A stretch of 64,000 nucleotides of DNA from Tepidibacter sp. Its GTDB lineage: Bacteria; Bacillota; Clostridia; Peptostreptococcales; Peptostreptococcaceae. Under the pieces are notes generated by a model, which had not been told where the DNA came from, searched no databases, and saw nothing but the letters and a program-made list of their open reading frames with translations. The stretch lies in assembly GCF_025210165.1 (NCBI RefSeq), contig NZ_JAOASI010000071.1, positions 51,164 through 115,163 of the forward strand. The letters run 5' to 3'. Position numbers and translations under genes: made by a program. Positions 44,223 to 54,055 of the stretch are shown here, in pieces; position 1 is the stretch's first letter; every line of letters begins with the position of its first letter.

Positions 44223-45362
44223 GTGAAGGCTATTATAAACTCAAAAATCATATTAGAAGATAAAGTTTTGGAAGATAGTGTTATTATTTTCAATAATAAG
44301 ATAGTGGATATAGTTAGTAATAATGAATTTAAAAATAGGAAAGTTGACAGTGTTATAGATGCTAAAGGAAACTATTTAAGTGCAGGCTTTATAGATCTTC
44401 ATATACATGGAGCTGGTGGATACGACACTATGGATGCTACAAATGAAGCTTTAAATACTATATCAAAAACCATAATAAGAAATGGAGTAACATCTTATTT
44501 ACCTACTACTATGAGTATGTCAAAGTTGGATATAAAAAAGGCACTTGATAATATAAGAAATATAAAAATTACTAATGGTGCAAAAATTATTGGAGTTCAC
44601 CTTGAGGGTCCATTTATAAATCCTAAATACAAAGGTGCACAAAATGAAAAATATATAATAAAGCCTGACTATGATTTCATAAAAGAATATTTAGATATAA
44701 TAAAAATAATAACATTTGCACCAGAAAAAGATGAAAACTTTGAGTTTATGAAAAAAGTAAAGCGACATAAGAATGTAGTTTTATCTATGGGACACACTGA
44801 TGCAACATTTGAACAAGCAGTAGATGCTATTAAAAATGGAGTAAACTACGTAACTCATGCATTTAATGGCATGACAGGACTTCATCATAGAAAGCCTGGT
44901 GTTATAGGAGCTTTATTTGCAAATGATATATACTGTGAGATAATAGCTGATACTATACACGTTCACAAAGGAATATTTCAATCATTTATAGATATAAATA
45001 AGAAAGAAAAAGTAATACTAATAACTGACTCTATGAGAGCTGGATGCATGAAATGTGGAGAGTATGAACTTGGGGGACAAAAGGTAATAGTAGATGAAAT
45101 AAGTGCAAGGCTTAAAGACAATACATTAGCTGGAAGCATATTGAAGTTGAACAATGCAGTTAAGAATATAAGGGATAATACAAAGTGCAAAATAAATGAG
45201 ATTATTAATATGGTAACAGTCAACCCCTCTAAGCTTATAGGCCTTTATAATCAAATAGGAAGTATAGAAATAGGAAAAGTAGCAGATTTAGTAATATTTG
45301 ATGAAGATATAAAAATTTTAAAAACGATAATAAATGGAGATACTTTATATGAGGTGATATAA
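44223..45362 (+). CDS. nagA: N-acetylglucosamine-6-phosphate deacetylase
   Basis: 379-aa amidohydrolase that removes acetate from GlcNAc-6-P. Family motifs: FIDLHIHGAGGYDTMDA near 60, HLEGPFINPKYKGAQN near 125, MGHTDATF near 190, and THAFNGMTGLHHRKPG near 210. The start is GTG 44223 behind AGGAGATGG; the in-frame ATG at 44214 lies inside that ribosome site. It is tightly linked to nagB (stop and start adjacent). Confidence 0.94.
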   Translation: MKAIINSKIILEDKVLEDSVIIFNNKIVDIVSNNEFKNRKVDSVIDAKGNYLSAGFIDLHIHGAGGYDTMDATNEALNTISKTIIRNGVTSYLPTTMSMSKLDIKKALDNIRNIKITNGAKIIGVHLEGPFINPKYKGAQNEKYIIKPDYDFIKEYLDIIKIITFAPEKDENFEFMKKVKRHKNVVLSMGHTDATFEQAVDAIKNGVNYVTHAFNGMTGLHHRKPGVIGALFANDIYCEIIADTIHVHKGIFQSFIDINKKEKVILITDSMRAGCMKCGEYELGGQKVIVDEISARLKDNTLAGSILKLNNAVKNIRDNTKCKINEIINMVTVNPSKLIGLYNQIGSIEIGKVADLVIFDEDIKILKTIINGDTLYEVI

Positions 45363-46118
45363 ATGAGGATTATATGTGTTGACAATTACGATGATATGAG
45401 TAAAAAAGCTGCTAATATAGTAGCAAGCCAGATAATATTAAAGCCAAAGAGTGTATTAGGACTAGCTACTGGAGCAACTCCAATAGGAATGTATAAACAA
45501 ATTGTAAAAGCTTATGAAGATGGTCATATAGATTTTGAAAAAATAACTACATTTAATTTAGATGAATACATTAATGTAGATAAAAATAATGAACAAAGCT
45601 ACTATTACTATATGAAAAAAAACTTATATGAAAAGGTGAACATAAATTTAAAAAATGCAAATATACCAAATGGTATGGCTGATAATATAGATGAAGAATG
45701 TCTAAATTATGAAAAGAAAATAAGAGACAAAGGCGGATTGGATATTCAAGTATTAGGGATAGGTAGGAATGGTCATATAGGATTTAATGAACCTGATATT
45801 AAATTTGAAGCATTAACTCATATGGTTAAATTAGATGAACAAACTATAAAGGACAATTCTAGATTTTTTGATTCGATAGATAAGGTGCCAACAAGAGCAA
45901 TAAGCATGGGAATTAAGACTATTATGAGAGCTAAAAAGATAGTACTTCTTGCAAGTGGAAAAGAAAAGGCAGAATGTATATATGAGGCTATATACGGTAA
46001 TATAACACCTAATCTACCTGCATCAGTACTTCAACTTCATCCAGATGTTATATTCGTAATAGAGAAGGAAGCAGGTTCAAAATTAAATTTAGAAGAAATA
46101 GATAAGCAGTATTTATAG
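45363..46118 (+). CDS. nagB: Glucosamine-6-phosphate deaminase
   Basis: 251-aa isomerase/deaminase converting glucosamine-6-P to fructose-6-P and ammonia. Motifs: GLATGATPIGMY near 35, FNLDEYI near 65, GIGRNGHIGFNEP near 130, and MGIKTIMRAKKIVLL near 180. GAGGTGAT from the end of nagA serves as the ribosome site. Length is normal (about 245-265). Confidence 0.95.
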   Translation: MRIICVDNYDDMSKKAANIVASQIILKPKSVLGLATGATPIGMYKQIVKAYEDGHIDFEKITTFNLDEYINVDKNNEQSYYYYMKKNLYEKVNINLKNANIPNGMADNIDEECLNYEKKIRDKGGLDIQVLGIGRNGHIGFNEPDIKFEALTHMVKLDEQTIKDNSRFFDSIDKVPTRAISMGIKTIMRAKKIVLLASGKEKAECIYEAIYGNITPNLPASVLQLHPDVIFVIEKEAGSKLNLEEIDKQYL

Positions 46119-46129
46119 GAGGGGACTAG

Positions 46130-46606
46130 ATGTTTAATTTTTTTAAGAATAGTAAGGAGCAAATTACTATAAAATCTCCATTTGAAGGAGAAATTGTAGA
46201 TATAACAAAGGTGAATGACCATATGTTTTCTAGTAAGATGCTAGGAGATGGGGTGGCTGTAATACCATCTAACAATAAAGCAGTAGCACCTTGTGATGGA
46301 GAAATTACTCAAATATTTCCGACAAATCATGCTTTTGGGATAACTACTAAAGAAGGATTAGAAATATTAGTTCATATAGGTATTGATACTGTGGAGTTAA
46401 AGGGGGAGGGATTTAAAAGGATATTAGAAGCTGGGACATGGGTTAAAAAAGGAGATGCTATTGTAGAAGTAGATTTAGAATATATAAAAAATAACGGCAA
46501 AGATACTATAACGCCTATAATAATAACTAACATGGATAAAATAGAAAGTATGCATAAGAATTTCAAAAATATAGAAAATGTTATAAGTATAACTTTGAAA
46601 AAATAA
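46130..46606 (+). CDS. crr: PTS glucose-type IIA component
   Basis: 158-aa IIA(Glc)-family protein with active-site histidines His67 (PTNHAFGI) and His82 (LVHIGIDTVELKG). It accepts phosphate from HPr and passes it to the IIB domain of NagE, which has no IIA of its own. It is the last gene of the operon, followed by a strong terminator. Confidence 0.92.
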   Translation: MFNFFKNSKEQITIKSPFEGEIVDITKVNDHMFSSKMLGDGVAVIPSNNKAVAPCDGEITQIFPTNHAFGITTKEGLEILVHIGIDTVELKGEGFKRILEAGTWVKKGDAIVEVDLEYIKNNGKDTITPIIITNMDKIESMHKNFKNIENVISITLKK

Positions 46607-46612
46607 ATAGAG

Positions 46613-46656
46613 TATGAAAACCCATGCTATTTTAAATAATAGTATAGGTTTTCATA
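46613..46656. terminator. Bidirectional terminator
   Basis: TATGAAAACC pairs with GGTTTTCATA with an inner ATGCTATT/AATAGTAT stem. It lies between the nag operon (plus) and the YkvI-like gene (minus), whose last codons it overlaps. Confidence 0.85.
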
Positions 46657-47682
46657 TACAAACTTCAATAATGCAAATATCATTATTAAAAAACTTATAT
46701 ATCCAAATATAGGATATAAAATCATTATTAAATTTGAAAATCCGAATTTAGCCAAGAATATAGATATGAAGCAGAATAAAAAGCATATCTTTATTTGACT
46801 TATATTAAACATTTGTTTTATTCTAGTTATAATTCCAAAACCATTTCCTATTGCAGTTGTAAACATTGCAAACCACAGTATTATTGAATATAAATACTTT
46901 CCCCTATAATCTGAGTAGCTAGATATATTCAGCATTGGAAGTTCTGAAGCAGATACATCACTATAAAGTATAAGAGATGGCATTAGTATAAAAAAAGCTA
47001 ATATTCCAAGAAATAAACCTCCAAGTACTCCTCCCTTAATTGCTGTTTTTTTACTATCGACTAAAGAACCCACAGAAGTGAGTATTACTAAAGCAGGTAT
47101 CATATTGTAACCAACATAAGTAACTGATGATATTATGAATTTATGATTATGATTTAGATTAATATAGTTTAAGGTACTTATATTTATACCTTCGTTCAAA
47201 ATAACGGTTAATCCTATATATATTATTGAAATTAATAAAAAAGGAACAATTATAGTATTTACAGTGGATAATCCCTTTACACTAAAGATAAATGTTATAA
47301 ATGTAGCTATTGCCATAATTAGTATACCTATATTATTATCTATATTGTACTGCTCGCTGAATATAGCACCACTTCCTGCCAGCATTATACAATATCCAGC
47401 TATTAAAAATAGTATTATAAAAGAATCTATTATAATACTTATACTCTTTCCGAATATTCTCTCTAAAAGTTCATTATAGCTATACATGCCACTGTTATAG
47501 GCTGTTAAAAGTATTATACTGCCTATTAAACAGAATAACACTGTTGCTATTATTATACCTATTAAACCATTTAGTCCAAACTTACCAAAAAAGTTCATAA
47601 TTTCTTGTCCAGAAGCAAACCCAGCACCTATTATAGTACCAACATAAATACTGGCAATTTTTATATATGAGTTATTTTTCAC
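46627..47682 (-). CDS. YkvI-like membrane protein (amino acid transporter fold)
   Basis: 351-aa polytopic protein with about ten helices. The first helix has IASIYVGTIIGAGFASGQEI, the hallmark of the YkvI family, distant relatives of LeuT-fold amino acid carriers. The substrate is unknown. The start is GTG 47682 behind AAGGAGG on the minus strand; a longer frame to 47724 lacks a ribosome site. It is divergent from the two-component system. Confidence 0.85.
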   Translation of the reverse strand: MKNNSYIKIASIYVGTIIGAGFASGQEIMNFFGKFGLNGLIGIIIATVLFCLIGSIILLTAYNSGMYSYNELLERIFGKSISIIIDSFIILFLIAGYCIMLAGSGAIFSEQYNIDNNIGILIMAIATFITFIFSVKGLSTVNTIIVPFLLISIIYIGLTVILNEGINISTLNYINLNHNHKFIISSVTYVGYNMIPALVILTSVGSLVDSKKTAIKGGVLGGLFLGILAFFILMPSLILYSDVSASELPMLNISSYSDYRGKYLYSIILWFAMFTTAIGNGFGIITRIKQMFNISQIKICFLFCFISIFLAKFGFSNLIMILYPIFGYISFLIMIFALLKFVYENLYYYLK

Positions 47683-47827
47683 AATAGACCTCCTTATATA
47701 ATTTCTATCATTAAGTTTATGCATCTAAATACAAATATATTAATACTTAGTTATATAGGGTATAATTTATATAAAGATAAAAATTCAGCTGTACTAAAAA
47801 ATATATGTTAATTAACTGGAGGGAATA

Positions 47828-48505
47828 ATGAAAATAAAAAAGATATTAATAGCTGATGATGAGAAGCGAATGAGAAAGTTAGTATCTGATTTCTTGAAAA
47901 AAGAAGGATACTCTATAATAGAGGCTAATGATGGAGAAGAGGCTCTTGATATATTTGAAAGAGAAAATGATATAGATTTAGTAATACTAGATGTTATGAT
48001 GCCAAAATACGATGGGTGGATGGTTTGTAGAAAGATAAGAAGTAAATCAAGTGTACCTATAATAATGCTTACAGCTAGAAGTGAAGAGTTTGACGAATTA
48101 TTTGGATTTGAAATGGGAGCTGATGAATATGTAAAAAAACCATTTAGCCCTAAAATATTAGTAGCAAGGGTAAATGCACTTATTAGAAGAAGTAAAGAAG
48201 AAAAAAAAGATATTCAAGTATTTAAAGAGTTAAAAATTGATGATAATGCTAAAGTAGTTTATATAGAAGGTAAGGAGACAGAGCTAAGCCCTAAAGAATA
48301 TGAGTTATTGCTATATATGATAAATAATAAAGGAGTTGCACTTAGTAGAGAGCAAATACTTAATAATGTATGGGGATATGATTACTTTGGTGAACTTAGA
48401 ACTGTTGATACTCATATAAATAGACTTAGAATAAAGCTTGAGGGTCAAAGTGATTTAATTCGTACGGTAAGAGGTGTAGGATATAGATTTGAGGTTGAAA
48501 AATAA
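47828..48505 (+). CDS. OmpR/PhoB-family response regulator
   Basis: 225-aa response regulator. The receiver domain has acidic pocket Asp10-Asp11, phosphoacceptor Asp55 (LVILDVMMP), Thr82 and Lys104 (KKPFSP). A C-terminal winged-helix effector domain (about 125-224) has LSPKEYELLLYM and VDTHINRLRIKL. GGAGGG precedes the ATG; the stop overlaps the kinase start. The target genes are unknown. Confidence 0.94.
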   Translation: MKIKKILIADDEKRMRKLVSDFLKKEGYSIIEANDGEEALDIFERENDIDLVILDVMMPKYDGWMVCRKIRSKSSVPIIMLTARSEEFDELFGFEMGADEYVKKPFSPKILVARVNALIRRSKEEKKDIQVFKELKIDDNAKVVYIEGKETELSPKEYELLLYMINNKGVALSREQILNNVWGYDYFGELRTVDTHINRLRIKLEGQSDLIRTVRGVGYRFEVEK

Positions 48506-49941
48506 TGAAAAAATCAATAAGAACAAAACTATTTATAGGAATAGTAAGTATAGTGGTTATATTTGTAGTTCTTTTATGGGGACTTAATTCTACTTTACTT
48601 GAAAAATACTATATAAATCAGAAAAAAAATATTTTAATAGAAGCAAGTAAAAAGATAGATCATATATATACGGGTAATATAGAGGATATATACATAAATC
48701 TTGAAATTATAAGAAATACGATAGGTGCAAATATTCGTATAGTAGGTCCTAATAGGCATATTAAGTATATCTCAGCTGGAAGGTATGAAAAAAGGGCATT
48801 TAATCCTATTATTCAAAAACGAAGGATAAGTACTAACAAAAAGTATGTATTTGAATTACAATCTGATAAAAAACTAAATATTGATTTTTTAGCTCTTAGA
48901 ACTATTTTAAGAAATAAAGACATATTGATACTTAAAATTCCTATGCCAGCTATATCAGAAAGTGCAAGTATTGCTAATAAATTTATGGTATTTACTGGAT
49001 TATTAGCTATAATAATAGGGATAATATGGGCTTTTGTTTTTTCTAAGAAATTTACTGAGCCTGTACTGTATATAAATAATATAACAAAAAATATTGCAAA
49101 CCTCAATTTTTCTCAAAAATGTATATTAGATACAGATGATGAGTTTGGTGAGCTTGGTAAGAATATAAACTATCTATCTAGTGAACTAGATAAGGCTATA
49201 TCAAGTCTTCATCAAGAAAATCAAAAGCTCGAAGAAGATATAGAAAGAAAGAGAAAAATAGATAATATGAGAAAAGAGTTTATATCGAGTGTTTCACATG
49301 AACTCAAAACTCCTATATCTTTGATACAAGGATATTCCGAAGGATTAAAGGAAAATGTTATAGAAAGTGAGGAGGACAAGGAGTTTTATTGTGATATAAT
49401 AATAGATGAGGCTAAGAAAATGGATTTTCTAGTTAAAGATCTTTTAAATCTCTCTCAAATAGAGTCTGGATATTTTAAATTGGAAAAGACAAAATTTAAT
49501 ATATGTGATCTTATAGATCAAACAATTAATAAATATAAAAATATATTTTATAAAAAGAATATAGATTTAAAACTTGATAAAGGCTATTTAGGTAATGTTT
49601 TTGCAGACAATATGAGAATAGAGCAGATTTTAGTTAATTTTATTAATAATGCAATAGATCATGTTGGTGAAAATAATATTATAAAAATAATAGTAAATGA
49701 AAACAATGAAAAAATAAGAGTAGGTGTGTTCAATTCAGGAAAACATATATCAAAACCTGATATAGATAAGATATGGACTAGCTTTTATAAGGTAGATAAG
49801 GCAAGGACGAGAGAATATGGTGGATATGGGCTTGGATTATCCATAGTAAGGGCTATTCAAGAACTACATAAAAATGAATATGGTACTTTAAACGTCGAAA
49901 ATGGAGTTATGTTTTGGTTTAATGTAGATAAAACTTTATAA
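48505..49941 (+). CDS. Membrane sensor histidine kinase
   Basis: 478-aa kinase partner of the preceding regulator. TM1 is at about 8-28, followed by an extracytoplasmic domain of roughly 130 residues (variable, no family recognised). TM2 is at about 160-178, then HAMP, HisKA with phospho-His in FISSVSHELKTP near 265, and HATPase_c with N-box FINNAIDH and G-box GYGLGLSIV. The extracytoplasmic part suggests a cell-envelope or peptide signal; that is inference. Confidence 0.93.
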   Translation: MKKSIRTKLFIGIVSIVVIFVVLLWGLNSTLLEKYYINQKKNILIEASKKIDHIYTGNIEDIYINLEIIRNTIGANIRIVGPNRHIKYISAGRYEKRAFNPIIQKRRISTNKKYVFELQSDKKLNIDFLALRTILRNKDILILKIPMPAISESASIANKFMVFTGLLAIIIGIIWAFVFSKKFTEPVLYINNITKNIANLNFSQKCILDTDDEFGELGKNINYLSSELDKAISSLHQENQKLEEDIERKRKIDNMRKEFISSVSHELKTPISLIQGYSEGLKENVIESEEDKEFYCDIIIDEAKKMDFLVKDLLNLSQIESGYFKLEKTKFNICDLIDQTINKYKNIFYKKNIDLKLDKGYLGNVFADNMRIEQILVNFINNAIDHVGENNIIKIIVNENNEKIRVGVFNSGKHISKPDIDKIWTSFYKVDKARTREYGGYGLGLSIVRAIQELHKNEYGTLNVENGVMFWFNVDKTL

Positions 49942-50094
49942 AATGGGTGAATTTATGTTAAAATAAACTTTGGCATTGAAAACGTATATGGGATTTATGA
50001 TTAGAATAAATTATATTTATTTCATAAATCCTGTATACAAATAATTGGGATATTAATGCTTTAAATATAAATTAAAAGAGGAATGATACTTATT

Positions 50095-51312
50095 ATGAAA
50101 TTTTCAAATCTTGGGATAAGCAAAGCATTAGAAAAGGTATTACAAGAAAATAGAATAACAGAGCCTACACCTATTCAAGAACATAGTATACCTGTTATAT
50201 TAAAAGGAAAGGATGTAATGGCTCAAGCACAAACAGGAACGGGTAAGACACTTGCATTTTTACTTCCTATATTAGAAAAGATTGATTATAATAAAGGTGT
50301 GGTACAAGGATTAATAGTTACACCTACAAGAGAACTTGCTATTCAGATTACTAATGAGGCAAAAAAATTACAAGAAGCTAAAGGGATTAATATACTTGCA
50401 GCTTATGGTGGTCAAGATGTTGAAAAACAGATTAACAAGCTAAAGGGTGGTATTCATTTAGTAATAGGTACACCTGGAAGACTTGAAGACCATCTTAGAA
50501 GAAAGACTATAAATTTCAAAAACTTAAAAGCTCTTGTACTTGATGAAGCCGATCAAATACTTGATATGGGATTTTTACATGAAATAGAAGAAATAATCAA
50601 TAACAGCAACAAGTCAAGACAAACATTGTTTTTCTCTGCGACTTTAACTAAAAAAGTAAAATCTTTATCAGGAAGATATATGAGAAAACCTGAATTTATA
50701 AAGATAGAGAGTAAGAAGGTAACTTTAGATGAAATACAACAAATAGTTATTGAGACTACTGATAGATTAAAGCAGGATGCACTTTGTCATGCTATAGATG
50801 AGCATAGACCTTTTATGGCTATAATATTCTGTCGTACAAAGCTTCGTGCTCAAAAGCTTAATGAAACTTTAATTGAAAGAGGATATGACTGTGATGAACT
50901 TCATGGAGATTTAAGCCAAGCTAAGAGACAAAGAGTAATGAAGAAGTTTAGAGATCTTAAGCTACAGTTTTTAGTAGCGACTGATATAGCTGCTAGAGGT
51001 CTTGATATAGAAGGTATGAGTTATGTATTTAACTATGATGTACCAGAGGATGCAGATAGCTATATACATCGTATAGGAAGAACAGGACGTGCGGGTAAAG
51101 ATGGAGTGGCTATTACATTTGTTGCACCTAAGGATCAAAGAACACTTGCTGATATAGAGCAGGGAATTGAGATGAAGATACAAAAACAAAGATACGAAAA
51201 AGAAGGTAGTGAAAATTCTTTCGTAGAGGTTAAAAAAGCATCTAAGCCTAAAAAAAGAGATTTTTCTAAAATGAGTAATAACTTTAATAAAAAGAAAAGA
51301 AGTAGAAGATAG
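50095..51312 (+). CDS. DEAD-box ATP-dependent RNA helicase
   Basis: 405-aa helicase with all core motifs: Q-motif (PTPIQEHSIP), Walker A AQTGTGKT near 45, PTRELA, VLDEADQILDMGF near 155, SAT, and HRIGRTGR near 320. A Lys/Arg-rich tail (KKRDFSKMSNNFNKKKRSRR) resembles the basic RNA-binding tails of CshA/RhlE-type proteins. Roles in mRNA decay or ribosome assembly are typical. The start is ATG 50095; ATG 50083 lies within the ribosome site. Confidence 0.92.
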   Translation: MKFSNLGISKALEKVLQENRITEPTPIQEHSIPVILKGKDVMAQAQTGTGKTLAFLLPILEKIDYNKGVVQGLIVTPTRELAIQITNEAKKLQEAKGINILAAYGGQDVEKQINKLKGGIHLVIGTPGRLEDHLRRKTINFKNLKALVLDEADQILDMGFLHEIEEIINNSNKSRQTLFFSATLTKKVKSLSGRYMRKPEFIKIESKKVTLDEIQQIVIETTDRLKQDALCHAIDEHRPFMAIIFCRTKLRAQKLNETLIERGYDCDELHGDLSQAKRQRVMKKFRDLKLQFLVATDIAARGLDIEGMSYVFNYDVPEDADSYIHRIGRTGRAGKDGVAITFVAPKDQRTLADIEQGIEMKIQKQRYEKEGSENSFVEVKKASKPKKRDFSKMSNNFNKKKRSRR

Positions 51313-51393
51313 CTAAAATAATATATTAGTTATAAAAAAATATAAACATCATATATTTACAATATAAATTTTTTTACAAAGGGGAGAAATGAA

Positions 51394-52215
51394 ATGATTA
51401 AATCTAAATCATGTATATTATATTTATTGGTGTTTATATTTTTTTTGTCCTCATCATTTTATTCGGACGCTATTACAAATGTAAATATTGTTACTGAAAA
51501 ACAGACAGCTGTTAAAGGAGATTTACTTACATTTAAAGCTTTATCTAAGGAAAGTAATGTAACTTATAAGTGGAGCATATTAAAGGATTCATATGTTATT
51601 TACACAAAAGATTATAGTGAAAGTAATGTATTTGAATATCCTGCTACATGTGAAGGCGTTTATTATGTAGGGGTTAGTATTAAAGATGATAATGGGAATA
51701 TTGTAACTTGTGAATCTGAAAAGGTCAATGTAGTTGATAAAATAAAATTAGAGCCTACTAAGGTAAAAACAGCAGAGGAAATCGAGATAGAAAATTTACA
51801 AACTTATGTAAATGAAACTAAGAATTTAACTAGTGCAACAGATAGACTTATATGGGTAGATACAAAAAAGAATATGGTATATACATTCAAAGGTAAGGAT
51901 AAAGAATGGAAAATAGAAAAAAAGATGGTTTGCACAGATGGTAAAGCATCTACTCCTACTGTAAAGGGGGATTTTACTATTAAGAGTAGGGCACCGTGGC
52001 TTATTTCATATAATAAACAGGTAAAAGCTAAATATAAAGTAAGATTTTATGGAAATTATTATTTTCATTCGATATTATTTGATTCAAAAGGAGAAAATAT
52101 AGTTGATTCAAGACTTGGGAAGTCTTTATCTCATGGGTGTATAAGACTTAGTATTGAGGATGCGAAGTGGATATATGATAATGTGATTAATAATACGGCT
52201 GTTCATATAAATTGA
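51394..52215 (+). CDS. Secreted YkuD-family L,D-transpeptidase
   Basis: 273-aa exported protein with a signal peptide (about 6-26). An Ig/PKD-like beta domain (about 30-115; KQTAVKGDLLTFKA) is followed by a YkuD domain with the catalytic SHGCIRLS motif near residue 247 and upstream FHSILFD histidine. L,D-transpeptidases make 3-3 peptidoglycan cross-links, which are abundant in C. difficile relatives. GGGGAG precedes the ATG. Confidence 0.9.
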   Translation: MIKSKSCILYLLVFIFFLSSSFYSDAITNVNIVTEKQTAVKGDLLTFKALSKESNVTYKWSILKDSYVIYTKDYSESNVFEYPATCEGVYYVGVSIKDDNGNIVTCESEKVNVVDKIKLEPTKVKTAEEIEIENLQTYVNETKNLTSATDRLIWVDTKKNMVYTFKGKDKEWKIEKKMVCTDGKASTPTVKGDFTIKSRAPWLISYNKQVKAKYKVRFYGNYYFHSILFDSKGENIVDSRLGKSLSHGCIRLSIEDAKWIYDNVINNTAVHIN

Positions 52216-52228
52216 TGTGCTTAGATCC

Positions 52229-52429
52229 AAAATCAAGGGGATTAAAATACCGTTCATGTGTTAAATATTTTTAATAAAACTAAGCATTACATCTTATTGA
52301 ATATCCTAAAAGTTCTAAACTCCCTTTGGTTAAACAACGAACTTTCTTAACGGATATTCAAACGCTGTAATACAAGTTTTATACAAAAATATTTAAATCA
52401 TTCCCTAACATTTAAATCCCCTTGATTTT
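52229..52429 (+). repeat. Long imperfect palindrome, family P copy 2 (diverged)
   Basis: Outer stem AAAATCAAGGGG (52229-52240) with CCCCTTGATTTT (52418-52429). Inner stems include GAATATCC/GGATATTC and AAAGTTC/GAACTTT. The apical loop has AACTCCCTTTGGT. The architecture and loop match copies 1 and 3 although the stem sequences are almost entirely different. It fills most of the 367-bp gap; the rest is AT-rich. Confidence 0.75.
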
Positions 52430-52582
52430 GTAAGTAGAGTTGATTAGATTTTAAGAAAATAGTATTCTTACTAAAGCCATAAATATAATTGAAAAATAAC
52501 TATGGATAACATATGGAATTTTAAGGATGTGTAAATATATGGTATAATAATTCTACCTGAAATTCCAAGGGGGGATTATTGT

Positions 52583-53893
52583 ATGAAGTTGAGTAAGAAT
52601 AAAATAGCCATAATTATAATAGATTTACTGGTATTACTTTCAATTTATTCTTCTAATCAATACTTTGATATGAAAAATGCTGTTAATGAAAATATATATT
52701 ATAATTTTGAAAATTTTAAAGAAGAGCTTCAAGGTTTAAATAAAAATATATCTAGTATTTTGATTCTTAAGGATAATTACAATAACAAAGAATTTATATC
52801 TAGAAAGGCAATTAGAAGCTACTTAAGATGTGATTATATGGCAAGAGATATAGATGGAAAACACTATAATAATAATAATCATATATATGTATATTTAAAT
52901 TTAAATAAAAATATAGAACTTATATTAGAGGATGGCATAATAGATGATGCAGAAAGACAATACTTAACAATACTTGAAGAGTACAACAATGAACTTTTAA
53001 AAGAATGTAAATATATAATGGGCAAATTGTATGATGAAAAGGTATTTGATTATGATTATCAGAAAAAAATATTGAAAAAAATAATTAAAAAACAACGTGA
53101 ATTTTCTAAAAAAGCAGACGAAATTTTAGAACAAGAAAAATATAAAATTCTTATAGATTATAAATTGAAAAATGAAGTAAATGAAAACATGAAAGATGAT
53201 TTTGAACAAGTAAAGAAATATTGTGAAGATGTATTTTCAAAGGTTATACGAGATGATGTTCTTGAACTTAATCTCAAAAATAATAATGAAAATGAGTATG
53301 TATTTAATACTCCTCAAGAAGAATTCGAGTCACAAAATAATTTCCACGATAAGCCAAAATATCAAGTGAAGTACGATAAATCAACTAAAACGATTAAAAT
53401 AAGCACAGTTAGATATACAATGTATGCTTCTGATAAAAAATATAATGAACAGAGTCTATATAACACAGCTCAAAATATAGTAAATAAGTTCAGCGATAGT
53501 GTATACTTATATGATAAAGATATAAGATATGATGAAGAAGAAAACATAATAGATGAAGTAACCTATAGATATATAGAAAAAAAGAATGATATTTATCTTG
53601 AAAGTAATAAGATAGATATAACTATAAATAAAAATAAAATAATAACTGATTTTTATCTAGGTAATTCAAATAAAGATATAATTCCTGCATCTATAACCAA
53701 AAAAAATATTGAGAACAAAATAGATGGGGAGATATTAGAGATTATAACTATTGCGAATGAAAAAGGAAAAATTGAGTACGAGGTTCATATAAAATATAAT
53801 GATATAGTATATGTAGCTGTATTTGATGGATATGATGGAAGTCTTAAATATTATGGAACTGATATTAGAGACTATGAAAAAATTAAAGATTAG
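52583..53893 (+). CDS. Membrane-anchored protein, YpeB-like
   Basis: 436-aa protein with one N-terminal transmembrane helix (about 7-25) and a long extracytoplasmic, helical N-terminal half (about 30-200). A beta-rich C-terminal half contains repeated PepSY-like stretches (QVKYDKSTKTIKIS, VTYRYIEKKNDIYLESNKI, YEVHIKYNDIVYVAVFDGYDG). The layout recalls YpeB, the SleB partner in spore cortex lysis, but no sleB gene is adjacent and similarity by eye is weak. GGGGGG precedes the ATG. Confidence 0.55.
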   Translation: MKLSKNKIAIIIIDLLVLLSIYSSNQYFDMKNAVNENIYYNFENFKEELQGLNKNISSILILKDNYNNKEFISRKAIRSYLRCDYMARDIDGKHYNNNNHIYVYLNLNKNIELILEDGIIDDAERQYLTILEEYNNELLKECKYIMGKLYDEKVFDYDYQKKILKKIIKKQREFSKKADEILEQEKYKILIDYKLKNEVNENMKDDFEQVKKYCEDVFSKVIRDDVLELNLKNNNENEYVFNTPQEEFESQNNFHDKPKYQVKYDKSTKTIKISTVRYTMYASDKKYNEQSLYNTAQNIVNKFSDSVYLYDKDIRYDEEENIIDEVTYRYIEKKNDIYLESNKIDITINKNKIITDFYLGNSNKDIIPASITKKNIENKIDGEILEIITIANEKGKIEYEVHIKYNDIVYVAVFDGYDGSLKYYGTDIRDYEKIKD

Positions 53894-53905
53894 ATTTGAA
53901 TGTTT

Positions 53906-53946
53906 AAAATAATACCACTTTTAAAGAAAGTTGGTATTATTTTTTG
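53906..53946 (+). terminator. Terminator before bio operon
   Basis: AAAATAATACCAC pairs with the GTTGGTATTATTTT arm around an AAAG loop, followed by T. Confidence 0.85.
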
Positions 53947-53962
53947 TTTACAAAACAGAGAA

Positions 53963-54014
53963 TGTAAACTTAAAAACAATCGAGGTTGACAATTAAGAAT
54001 AAACTATGTACAAT
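53963..54014 (+). promoter_or_regulatory. Promoter with BirA operator, bio operon
   Basis: TTGACA (53986-53991), 17 bp, TACAAT (54009-54014). Overlapping the -35 is a BirA-type dyad: TGTAAACT (53963-53970) and GGTTGACA (53984-53991) separated by 13 bp. This resembles the known TGTAAACC-N14-16-GGTTTACA consensus with slightly shorter spacing. Biotin-bound BirA would repress. Confidence 0.7.
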
Positions 54015-54055
54015 AACAACATAACAAATATGTACTAAAAGGAGAGAATAATAAT

